Source: an uncultured Oscillospiraceae bacterium
GTDB taxonomy: Bacteria; Bacillota; Clostridia; Oscillospirales; Oscillospiraceae
Direction: 5' to 3'
Assembly: GCA_934622035.1 (NCBI GenBank)
Contig: CAKTVG010000001.1
Coordinates: 124,001 to 188,000, forward strand
DNA length: 64,000 nt
A program made the translations under genes and the position numbers. Below the pieces are notes generated by a model that made no database searches, was not told the origin of the DNA, and worked only from the letters and a program-made list of their open reading frames with translations. Position 1 is the stretch's first letter, and each line of letters begins with the position of its first letter. Below are positions 8,643 through 15,421 of the stretch, in pieces.

Positions 8643-9332
8643 ATGAGACGATTTGTCGCAGCGCTGTGCACTCTTGCGCTTTTGTGCCCGGCGGTGCGGG
8701 CGCAGACGCCGCAATACATTGCGTTGACCTTTGACGACGGCCCTTCCGGGCGCTATACCGAGCGGCTGCTCGACGGTCTGGCGGCGCGGGAGGTGCACGC
8801 GACGTTCTTTCTCTGCGGCTATCGCGTGGAGCAGTATCCGGCGCTTGCTGCGCGAATCGCCAGGGAAGGGCACGAGATCGGCAGTCACAGCGACCGGCAC
8901 GAATTTTTCACGCATATGAGCGCCGAGGCCGTCTGCGCCGATCTGTCCGCAGCGGCGGAGAAGATCACGACGGCGACGGGGGTAACGCCCACGCTTCTGC
9001 GGCCGCCCGGCGGGCTTTACGATCTGGATGTGCTGGCGCGGTCCGTCTGCGCGGATGCGCCGGTGATCCTCTGGTCGATCGATCCGGAGGACTGGCGGGA
9101 TAAGCAGGCTGCGGCAGTGACCTCGTTTGTGACGAAGCGGGCGAAAAACGGCGACATCATTCTGCTGCACGACATGCACGCCTCCAGCGTGGAGGCGGCG
9201 CTCGGCATCATCGACGCGCTGGAGGCGCGGGGCTTCGTTTTTGTCACGGTGTCGGAGCTGGCGCTGCTGGCAGGGACGCAGCTGTGCGGGGGAAAGGCCT
9301 ACTGCAGGATCGATTTTCCGAAATATGAATAG
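8643..9332 (+). CDS. Secreted polysaccharide deacetylase (NodB homology domain)
   Basis: A 229-residue carbohydrate esterase family 4 enzyme with a signal peptide (about residues 1-20). Catalytic motifs are intact: TFDDGPSG (motif 1, catalytic base and metal Asp), HSDRH (motif 2, metal His residues), RPPGG (motif 3), a W-S-I-D-P-E-D-W stretch (motif 4) and LLHDMH (motif 5). It probably removes acetyl groups from peptidoglycan N-acetylglucosamine or a related cell-wall glycan outside the membrane. I start at the ATG at 8643, preceded by an AAAGGGGCGGGGA purine tract; the ORF extends upstream without a better start. Its last 34 bases overlap the end of the convergent AlaX-like gene. Confidence 0.88.
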   Translation: MRRFVAALCTLALLCPAVRAQTPQYIALTFDDGPSGRYTERLLDGLAAREVHATFFLCGYRVEQYPALAARIAREGHEIGSHSDRHEFFTHMSAEAVCADLSAAAEKITTATGVTPTLLRPPGGLYDLDVLARSVCADAPVILWSIDPEDWRDKQAAAVTSFVTKRAKNGDIILLHDMHASSVEAALGIIDALEARGFVFVTVSELALLAGTQLCGGKAYCRIDFPKYE

Positions 9333-10468
9333 AAGAAGGCCTCAATTTGCGCGCGGCTTGCCGTAACGGAGCCCTGGACAAATTCGGGCTTGCCGCCGCC
9401 GCGCCCGGTCAGGGCGGCGTTCAGCTCGCGGACGAGGGGGCGCAGGTCGCCGCCGGGCCGGCCGATGGCATATTTGTAGCTCCCGTCCGCCCCGGCAAAG
9501 ACGGCGCAGCAGCCGCCGCAGCGCTGTGCCACGGCGTCGGCAAAGCGGCGCAGGCTGTCCGGCTGCATCGGCTCTTCCAGCAGCAGTACGTCTCCTGCAC
9601 CGGCAAGCCGTTCGGCACGCAGGGCAAAAACGGCGTTCTCCGCCTGAGCCAGGCGGTATTTTCTCTGCTCGGTCTCCGCGCTCAGGCGGCGCACGGCGGC
9701 CGCCGTTTCCAGCGGCTTGGCCGAAAGCAGGCCGGAAATCTCCCGGTTCTGAGCAAGCACGGCGCCGAGATAGCGCAGGGCGCGTCCGCCGCAGACCATT
9801 TCAATGCGGGAGCCTGCGTGAAAGCGCACGCAGGACAGAAGCAGGATCAGGCCGAGCTCGCCGGTCGCGCGCACATGTGTACCGCAGCAGGCGCACAGGT
9901 CGATCTCGCCGAAGCGCACCAGACGCACTGCGCCGGTCAGCGCCTTTTTGCTGCGGTAGGGCAGACAGGCAAGCTCTTCCGGCTCCGGATACCAGATTGT
10001 CGAGGGAATATTGGCCCAGACGGCCTCGTTTGCGGCGCGTTCGACCTCCGCCAGCTGCGCCAAGGTCAATTCGCCGCTGAAATCGATGGTAATCAGCTCG
10101 CTTCCCATGTGAAAGCCGACGTTTTCATAGCCGAAGCGGGCGTGGATGATTCCGGAGACGAGATGCTCGCCGGAGTGCTGCTGCATGAGGTCAAAGCGCC
10201 GCGCCCAGTCGATGGCGCAGGGAACCTCGCTGCCCGGCTCTAATGAGCTGCCGCACAGATGGAAGATGTCCTCGCCGCGCTCGGAAACCTCCAGCACCTG
10301 CGCATCGCCTATCGTGCCGAGGTCGCAGGGCTGACCGCCGCCCGTGGGATAGAAAATCGTCCGGTCGAGCAGAATTTCCCAGCCGCCCTTTGCGGGGGCG
10401 CAGGAAAGCACCCGCGCGGTGCTCTCGCGCAGGTAGGGTTCGCGATAATACAGCTTTTCCGTTGCCAT
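9299..10468 (-). CDS. AlaX-type alanyl-tRNA editing protein with DHHA1 domain
   Basis: A 389-residue free-standing homologue of the editing half of alanyl-tRNA synthetase, expected to hydrolyse Ser-tRNA(Ala) or Gly-tRNA(Ala). The zinc site is complete: HSGEH (about residues 96-100) and CCGTH (about 195-199). The N-terminal FYPTGGGQPCD is the usual AlaX/AlaRS beta-barrel motif. The C-terminal part (about 300-389) is DHHA1-like with GRGGGKPEFVQG, so this is the long AlaX-L type. There is no aminoacylation domain. I start at the ATG at 10468 after AAAGGAG; the ORF extends another 66 codons upstream with no ribosome site. The 3' end overlaps the convergent deacetylase gene. Confidence 0.87.
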   Translation of the reverse strand: MATEKLYYREPYLRESTARVLSCAPAKGGWEILLDRTIFYPTGGGQPCDLGTIGDAQVLEVSERGEDIFHLCGSSLEPGSEVPCAIDWARRFDLMQQHSGEHLVSGIIHARFGYENVGFHMGSELITIDFSGELTLAQLAEVERAANEAVWANIPSTIWYPEPEELACLPYRSKKALTGAVRLVRFGEIDLCACCGTHVRATGELGLILLLSCVRFHAGSRIEMVCGGRALRYLGAVLAQNREISGLLSAKPLETAAAVRRLSAETEQRKYRLAQAENAVFALRAERLAGAGDVLLLEEPMQPDSLRRFADAVAQRCGGCCAVFAGADGSYKYAIGRPGGDLRPLVRELNAALTGRGGGKPEFVQGSVTASRAQIEAFFYSYFGKSILQ

Positions 10469-10565
10469 GGTTCCGGCTCCTTTGCGGTTTTTCGTTATTT
10501 TAGCATATTTTGTTGCCAAGCGGAAGAAGCCAGCGTTATTTTGTCCGCTTTTTCTTTCTTCGGGA

Positions 10566-10594
10566 TTGACAAAACCCGGAAAATTGACTAAGAT
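10566..10594 (+). promoter_or_regulatory. Sigma-A-type promoter of mgtE
   Basis: TTGACA (10566-10571), a 17-base spacer and TAAGAT (10589-10594). The predicted transcript starts near 10601, leaving a leader of about 190 bases before mgtE. Confidence 0.75.
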
Positions 10595-10631
10595 ATCAGA
10601 TGGAGTAATCCGTATTTTATCAAGGAAAGGT

Positions 10632-10719
10632 GGGAACGTCATGGACGCTGGGAGTAATAGCGGCATATCAGTAGGCCGAAGTCCGCAGGGACAGCTCTGC
10701 GTCCGCGCAGGACGTTCCT
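10632..10719 (+). promoter_or_regulatory. Structured 5' leader of mgtE with competing stems
   Basis: GGGAACGTC (10632-10640) can pair with GACGTTCCT (10711-10719), closing a domain of about 88 bases. Inside are short stems CGCT/AGCG (10646-10649 with 10659-10662) and GCAGGG/CTCTGC (10685-10690 with 10695-10700). A rival hairpin, CGTCC-GCGCA-GGACG (10700-10714), uses the same bases as the 3' strand of the closing stem, so the two folds exclude each other. That is switch-like, and a metal-sensing role would fit the magnesium-transporter gene. I do not find the conserved core of the M-box (ykoK) riboswitch, so no known class is assigned. Confidence 0.45.
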
Positions 10720-10788
10720 GAGTTTGCCTTTGGCCGCCGTGTCTGCTTCCGAATCTCTGACAATTTATGAATCAGGAGGAAAAGACCG

Positions 10789-12183
10789 ATGGCAGAACAT
10801 AACGTTACCGTCGAGAGCACGCTGGACGCGCTTTTGGCGGAGAAGAAGTACCCGACCATTCGCGACATTCTGATCACGATGAACCCGGCGGATATCGCCT
10901 CCGTGTTCGATTCCATGGAGGAAGAGCGTCTGCCGCTGCTGTTCCGGCTGCTGCCGAAGGAGCTGGCCGCCGAGACCTTCGTGGAGATGGAGCCGGACGC
11001 GCAGGAGCTGCTGATCCGCGGCTTCTCGGATTCCGAGCTGCGCGAGGTGGTCGATGAGCTGTACGTGGACGATGCGGTGGACATCGTCGAGGAAATGCCC
11101 GCGAATGTCGTGCGGCGCATCCTCTCCCAGGCGGATCCGCAGATGCGCAAGGATATCAACGAGATCCTGCGCTATCCGGAAAACTCTGCCGGCTCCATCA
11201 TGACAACGGAGTATGTCTCCCTGCGCCCGGATATGACGGTGGAGGAATCCATCCTCCGCATCCGCCGCACCGGCGTGGACAAGGAGACGATCTATACCTG
11301 CTACGTAACGAAGGACCGGCTGCTGCTCGGCCTGGTTACGGTCAAGGATCTGCTGCTGGCACAGGACGACGGCATGCCCATCAGCGAGCTGATGGAGACG
11401 AACGTCATCTCCGTGAATACCCAGGCCGACCAGGAAGAGGTCGCGCAGATGCTTTCAAAATACAATTTCCTTGCGCTTCCCGTCGTGGACGGTGAGGACC
11501 GTATGGTCGGTATCATCACCTTCGACGACGCCATGGACGTCATGGAAGACGAGGCCACGGAGGACATGGAGATCATGGGCGGCATGACGCCGTCGGACAA
11601 GACCTATCTGCGTTCGACCACCTTTGATCTCTTCAAGCACCGCATCCCCTGGCTGATGCTCCTGATGGTCTCCGCGACCTTCACGGGCCTGATCATTACG
11701 AAATTTGAGGACGCCCTGAGCACCTGCGTGGCGCTGACGGCCTTTATCCCCATGCTGATGGACACCGGCGGCAATTCCGGCTCGCAGTCCTCCGTCACGG
11801 TCATCCGCGCGCTGTCGCTGGGTGAGCTGGACTTTTCCGATATCGGCCGCGTGATCTGGAAGGAGGTTCGCACGGCTGTGCTGTGCGGCCTGGCGCTGGC
11901 GGTCGTCTGCTTCGGCAAGGTTATGCTGGTGGATCATCTGCTGATGGGCAACCCCGACGTCAAGCCCATGGTCGCGGTCGTGGTCTGCATCACCATGGCG
12001 CTGACCGTTCTGGTCGCAAAATTCATCGGCTGCACGCTGCCGATGCTGGCAAAGAAAATCGGCTTTGACCCTGCGGTCATGGCCAGCCCGTTTATCACAA
12101 CGATTGTTGACGCGCTGTCCCTGCTGATCTATTTCGGCATGGCGGTGCTGCTCCTGCCGCAGGTTGCAAATGCGGTGGCATAA
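10789..12183 (+). CDS. mgtE: MgtE magnesium transporter
   Basis: A 464-residue inner-membrane Mg2+ channel. It has the usual domain order: an N-terminal MgtE superhelical domain (about residues 20-125, with acidic repeats such as MEEERLPLLFRLLP), two CBS domains (about 135-260) that sense cytosolic Mg2+, a linking helix, and a five-helix C-terminal pore domain (about 285-464). The pore segment has the diagnostic FIPMLMDTGGNSGSQSS stretch, and the second half carries conserved small-residue helices. Length fits the family. AGGAGGAAAAGACCG precedes the ATG. It is transcribed alone from the promoter at 10566 and ends at a bidirectional terminator, facing yitT. Confidence 0.95.
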   Translation: MAEHNVTVESTLDALLAEKKYPTIRDILITMNPADIASVFDSMEEERLPLLFRLLPKELAAETFVEMEPDAQELLIRGFSDSELREVVDELYVDDAVDIVEEMPANVVRRILSQADPQMRKDINEILRYPENSAGSIMTTEYVSLRPDMTVEESILRIRRTGVDKETIYTCYVTKDRLLLGLVTVKDLLLAQDDGMPISELMETNVISVNTQADQEEVAQMLSKYNFLALPVVDGEDRMVGIITFDDAMDVMEDEATEDMEIMGGMTPSDKTYLRSTTFDLFKHRIPWLMLLMVSATFTGLIITKFEDALSTCVALTAFIPMLMDTGGNSGSQSSVTVIRALSLGELDFSDIGRVIWKEVRTAVLCGLALAVVCFGKVMLVDHLLMGNPDVKPMVAVVVCITMALTVLVAKFIGCTLPMLAKKIGFDPAVMASPFITTIVDALSLLIYFGMAVLLLPQVANAVA

Positions 12184-12220
12184 AAATCAGAGCCGTCTCA
12201 CCGAGACGGCTCTGATTTTT
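12182..12220. terminator. Bidirectional terminator between mgtE and yitT
   Basis: An 18-bp stem starting AAAAATCAGAGCC with an ACC loop, A-rich on one side and T-rich on the other. It can stop transcription from mgtE on the plus strand and from the yitT-like gene on the minus strand. Confidence 0.92.
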
Positions 12221-12227
12221 ATGCTTT

Positions 12228-13100
12228 TCAGGATTTGATTTTCTTGAAATTGCCCATGGTTTCCTTCACGCTGGAAAGGTACGCGAAGGAATTGGGGAAG
12301 CGCTGCATGATGCGCTGGAATTCCACGATCTGGTGCTTGTTGATGACGCAGATGAGCATGGTCTTGTTCTGGTGCGTGAAGCCGCCGATGGCGGGAACCT
12401 CGGTGACGCCGTGCTTTAGCCGGGCCATGAGAACCTGCGCCAGCTCTTCGGGCTGGTCGGTGATGATCTCAAACTTGACCGCTTCCTTAAAGCCCTTGAG
12501 CATCGCGTCGCTGACACGGCTGGTTGTGAAGCAGTAGAGAAGGCACAAAATGACAGGCTCGATGTTGCAGCTGTAGACGAAATAGGAAATGGCCGCGACG
12601 ACGGCGTTGATGCCGAAGATCACCCAGACAAGATTGAATTCCGGATACTTGTGGTGAATCAGCGCGGCGACGAGGTCCGTGCCGCCCGTGCAGCCGCCCA
12701 GACGCATCACGCAGCCGTAGCAGAAGCCGCAGACCACGCCGGCGGCGACCGGGGCGAGGATGGTGCTGGTGCCGGTTGCGGTCTGGTAGACGAATCTATC
12801 CAGCGGAACCTTGTACAAAAGCAGCAGCGTGGCCGAGAAGACCGCGGAGAAGACCGCCGAGCGGACGGTATATTTTTTGCCGATGATAAAGAAGGTCAGA
12901 AGCAGCAGCGGGATATTGACGATGATGTTCATATAGCCAACCTTGAAGCCGAAAATATACTGGATCATCGTTGCGATGCCCGGAATTCCGGCGGGGGCGA
13001 ATTCGTTCGGAAAGATGAAAATGTGGTAGCTGAGGCCGAACAAAACGGCACAGATCACAATGGTGGCGTACATTTTGAAATAAGTCCAGAATTTTTTCAT
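12228..13100 (-). CDS. YitT-family membrane protein (DUF161/DUF2179)
   Basis: A 290-residue integral membrane protein of the YitT family. There are about five hydrophobic helices in the first 200 residues, with the FPNEFAPAGIPGIATMI loop (about 30-46) and GCTGGTDLVA (about 136-145) typical of the family. The last 80 residues form the soluble DUF2179 domain, with GVTEVPAIGGFTHQNK-type sequence. The function of YitT proteins is not established; they are widespread in Bacillota. The gene is a single unit with its own consensus promoter at 13175-13202 and ends at the terminator it shares with mgtE. Confidence 0.88.
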   Translation of the reverse strand: MKKFWTYFKMYATIVICAVLFGLSYHIFIFPNEFAPAGIPGIATMIQYIFGFKVGYMNIIVNIPLLLLTFFIIGKKYTVRSAVFSAVFSATLLLLYKVPLDRFVYQTATGTSTILAPVAAGVVCGFCYGCVMRLGGCTGGTDLVAALIHHKYPEFNLVWVIFGINAVVAAISYFVYSCNIEPVILCLLYCFTTSRVSDAMLKGFKEAVKFEIITDQPEELAQVLMARLKHGVTEVPAIGGFTHQNKTMLICVINKHQIVEFQRIMQRFPNSFAYLSSVKETMGNFKKIKS

Positions 13101-13133
13101 ATCTGTTCTCCCAAGCTGCGGTTTTCCTGTACA

Positions 13134-13173
13134 TACATGCGCTCCGATTTCTCGCGAGGAATCAGAGCATGTA
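13134..13173. repeat. Inverted repeat in the yitT leader
   Basis: TACATG...CATGTA arms flank GCTCCGATT / AATCAGAGC arms around a central self-complementary CTCGCGAG. The whole forms a near-perfect hairpin of about 40 bases just downstream of the minus-strand promoter. It could be an operator or a leader hairpin controlling yitT. Confidence 0.5.
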
Positions 13174-13174
13174 C

Positions 13175-13202
13175 ATTATACCATTTGCTAACGGTTTGTC
13201 AA
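13175..13202 (-). promoter_or_regulatory. Promoter of the yitT-family gene
   Basis: On the minus strand TTGACA (13202-13197), a 16-base spacer and TATAAT (13180-13175). It diverges from the prfA promoter 23 bases away. Confidence 0.8.
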
Positions 13203-13224
13203 TCCCAAGCGCCACGGTGGGATA

Positions 13225-13253
13225 TTGACAAAAATGGCAGTCGGAAATATAAT
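13225..13253 (+). promoter_or_regulatory. Promoter of the prfA operon
   Basis: A perfect consensus: TTGACA (13225-13230), a 17-base spacer and TATAAT (13248-13253), 57 bases upstream of the prfA start. Confidence 0.88.
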
Positions 13254-13310
13254 ATATCTGATTGGAAATCCGGCCTGTGCCGGAGAAATGCTTTGCTTTT
13301 GGAGCCGACT

Positions 13311-14390
13311 ATGCTGGAAAAGCTGAAACTTGTGGAAGAAAAATATCTGGAGCTGTGCGCCCGCACGGAGCAGCCGGATTTCTATGCCGACCCCAAGCGT
13401 GCCGCCGCCTATCTGAAGGAACAGAAGGAGCTGGAGCCTGTCGTCACGGCCTACCGCGCCTACTGCCGCGCCCGGCAGGACATGCGCGACGTGGAGGAAA
13501 TGATGACCGGGCAGACGGATGCGGAAATGAAGGCGCTGTGCCAGGAGGAATACGCCGATGCAAAAAAGCGCGGCGAGGCGCTGGAGCAGGAGCTGAAGCT
13601 TCTGCTGCTGCCGCACGACCCGAATGACGACAAGAGCGTCATCATGGAAATTCGCGGCGGCGTCGGCGGCGAGGAGAGCGCGCTGTTTGCCCACAGCCTG
13701 TTCCGCATGTATTCGCTCTACGCCGCCTCAAGGGGCTGGACGATCGAGCTTTTGAACTACAGCGAGACGGAGCTGGGCGGCGTCAAGGAGGCCGACTTCA
13801 CCGTCAACGGCGCGGGGGCCTACTCCCGTTTGAAGTTCGAGTCCGGCGTGCACCGCGTGCAGCGCGTGCCGGAGACGGAATCCGGCGGACGCGTGCATAC
13901 CTCCACGGCGACGGTTGCGGTGCTCCCGGAGATGGAGGAGGCGGACGTGAACATCCGCCCGGAGGACATTGAGATGCAGGTCTACCGCTCCTCCGGCGCG
14001 GGCGGCCAGCATATCAACAAGACCTCGTCCGCCGTGCGCCTGATCCATAAGCCGACGGGCATCGTCGTGTCCTGTCAGGAGGAGCGGAGCCAGTTTCAGA
14101 ACCGGGAAAAGTGCATGATGATGCTCTCGTCCAAGCTCTATCAGATGGAGCAGGAGCGCATCGAGTCCGCCGTGTCCTCCGAGCGCAGGAGCCAGGTGGG
14201 CAGCGGCATGAGAAACGAAAAGATCCGCACCTATAATTTTCCGCAGAGCCGCGTCACCGATCACCGCATCGGTCTGACGCTCTATAAAATCGACGCGATC
14301 ATGAACGGCGGTCTTGACGAGATCATCGACGCGCTGATTGCGGCGGATCAGGCGGAGAAGCTCCGCAGAAGTGAGAGGGAACAGCAATGA
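13311..14390 (+). CDS. prfA: Peptide chain release factor 1
   Basis: A 359-residue class I release factor that reads UAA and UAG stop codons and triggers peptide release in the ribosome. The GGQ catalytic motif is present in SSGAGGQHINKTSSAVRL. The tripeptide anticodon position reads PET within RVPETES, the PxT pattern of RF1 rather than the SPF of RF2. I start at the ATG at 13311, six bases after GGAG and downstream of the promoter. The reading frame stays open far upstream, but that part overlaps yitT in antisense and the promoter, so it is not coding. The stop overlaps the sua5 start (ATGA), indicating coupling. Confidence 0.96.
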   Translation: MLEKLKLVEEKYLELCARTEQPDFYADPKRAAAYLKEQKELEPVVTAYRAYCRARQDMRDVEEMMTGQTDAEMKALCQEEYADAKKRGEALEQELKLLLLPHDPNDDKSVIMEIRGGVGGEESALFAHSLFRMYSLYAASRGWTIELLNYSETELGGVKEADFTVNGAGAYSRLKFESGVHRVQRVPETESGGRVHTSTATVAVLPEMEEADVNIRPEDIEMQVYRSSGAGGQHINKTSSAVRLIHKPTGIVVSCQEERSQFQNREKCMMMLSSKLYQMEQERIESAVSSERRSQVGSGMRNEKIRTYNFPQSRVTDHRIGLTLYKIDAIMNGGLDEIIDALIAADQAEKLRRSEREQQ

Positions 14391-15421
14391 CAACGCGCAT
14401 GCTTTCAACCGAAAAGCAGGAGGAGATTGCACTGGCGGCGCAGCTGATCCGCGAGGGCAAGCTCGTCGCCATCCCAACCGAGACGGTCTACGGCCTCGGC
14501 GCAAACGGGCTTGACGAGAACGCCGTTCTGCATATTTTTGAAGCCAAGGGGCGTCCGCAGGACAATCCCCTGATTCTGCATATTTCCGAGCCGCGGGAGA
14601 TGGAAGTCATCTGCCACGATATTCCGCAGACGGCATGGCTGCTGGCGGAGCATTTCTGGCCGGGTCCGCTGACCATGGTGCTGCCCGTGCGCGACTGCGT
14701 GCCCAAGCGCACCACGGCGGGGCTGGATACCGTCGCCGTGCGCTGTCCGAAGACGGCCGCGACGCGCGAGCTGATCCGGCTGGCGGGCGTGCCCATCGCC
14801 GCGCCCTCGGCAAACCGCTCCGGCAAGCCCTCGACGACCACGGCGGCGCACGTGCTGCACGACATGGACGGCAGAATTGATGCCATTCTGGACGGCGGCG
14901 CCTGCGAGGTCGGCGTGGAATCGACCATCGTCGATCTGACGGGGGAGCGGCCGCGGCTGCTGCGCCCGGGCGGCGTGACCCCGGAAGAGCTGAAAGCGCT
15001 TCTGGGCGAACTGGACATTGACCGCGCCGTGCTGGGGCAGATTGCCAACGATGCCGTCGTCCGCGCGCCGGGCATGAAATATAAGCACTACGCGCCCAGC
15101 GCGGAGGTTATCATCGTCTCCGGCAGCAGCGAGGCAGCCTCGCGCTATATTCACGCGCACTTTGCCTCCGGCGACGCGACGCTCTGCTTTGAAGAGGAGC
15201 TGCCGCTCTACGGAGACTGCAATCCCACGGCCTATGGCCGGCTGGACGCACCGCAGACGCTCTCGGCGGGCCTGTTTGCCGCGCTGCGCGACCTGGACCG
15301 CCCGGATATCCGCACGATCTACGCGCGCTGCCCGGAGGGCGGCGGGCTGGCCTACGCCATCGGCAACCGCCTGAAAAAGGCGGCGGGCTTCCACATCGTC
15401 GATGCGGAGAAGGACGCATGA
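14387..15421 (+). CDS. sua5: L-threonylcarbamoyladenylate synthase (Sua5/YwlC type)
   Basis: A 344-residue enzyme that makes threonylcarbamoyl-AMP from Thr, bicarbonate and ATP, the first step of the t6A37 modification of ANN-decoding tRNAs. The YrdC domain (about residues 10-205) contains the KxR/SxN core: IPTETVYGLG, KGRPQDNPL, WPGPLTMVLP and APSANRSGKPS. The C-terminal Sua5 domain (about 240-340) begins after MKYKHYAPSAEV, making this the two-domain Sua5/YwlC form. It overlaps prfA by four bases (ATGA), and coaE begins four bases before its stop. The prfA-sua5 pairing is common in Bacillota. Confidence 0.94.
   Translation: MTTRMLSTEKQEEIALAAQLIREGKLVAIPTETVYGLGANGLDENAVLHIFEAKGRPQDNPLILHISEPREMEVICHDIPQTAWLLAEHFWPGPLTMVLPVRDCVPKRTTAGLDTVAVRCPKTAATRELIRLAGVPIAAPSANRSGKPSTTTAAHVLHDMDGRIDAILDGGACEVGVESTIVDLTGERPRLLRPGGVTPEELKALLGELDIDRAVLGQIANDAVVRAPGMKYKHYAPSAEVIIVSGSSEAASRYIHAHFASGDATLCFEEELPLYGDCNPTAYGRLDAPQTLSAGLFAALRDLDRPDIRTIYARCPEGGGLAYAIGNRLKKAAGFHIVDAEKDA

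Noticed and set aside
10600..10788. M-box (ykoK) magnesium riboswitch before mgtE
   Set aside because: The expected conserved core (for example the GAGGCTCC block) is absent; only an unclassified fold can be claimed.
12651..13310. 220-codon upstream extension of the prfA reading frame
   Set aside because: It lies antisense to yitT and crosses the promoter at 13225-13253; RF1 homology starts at the ATG at 13311, which has a ribosome site.
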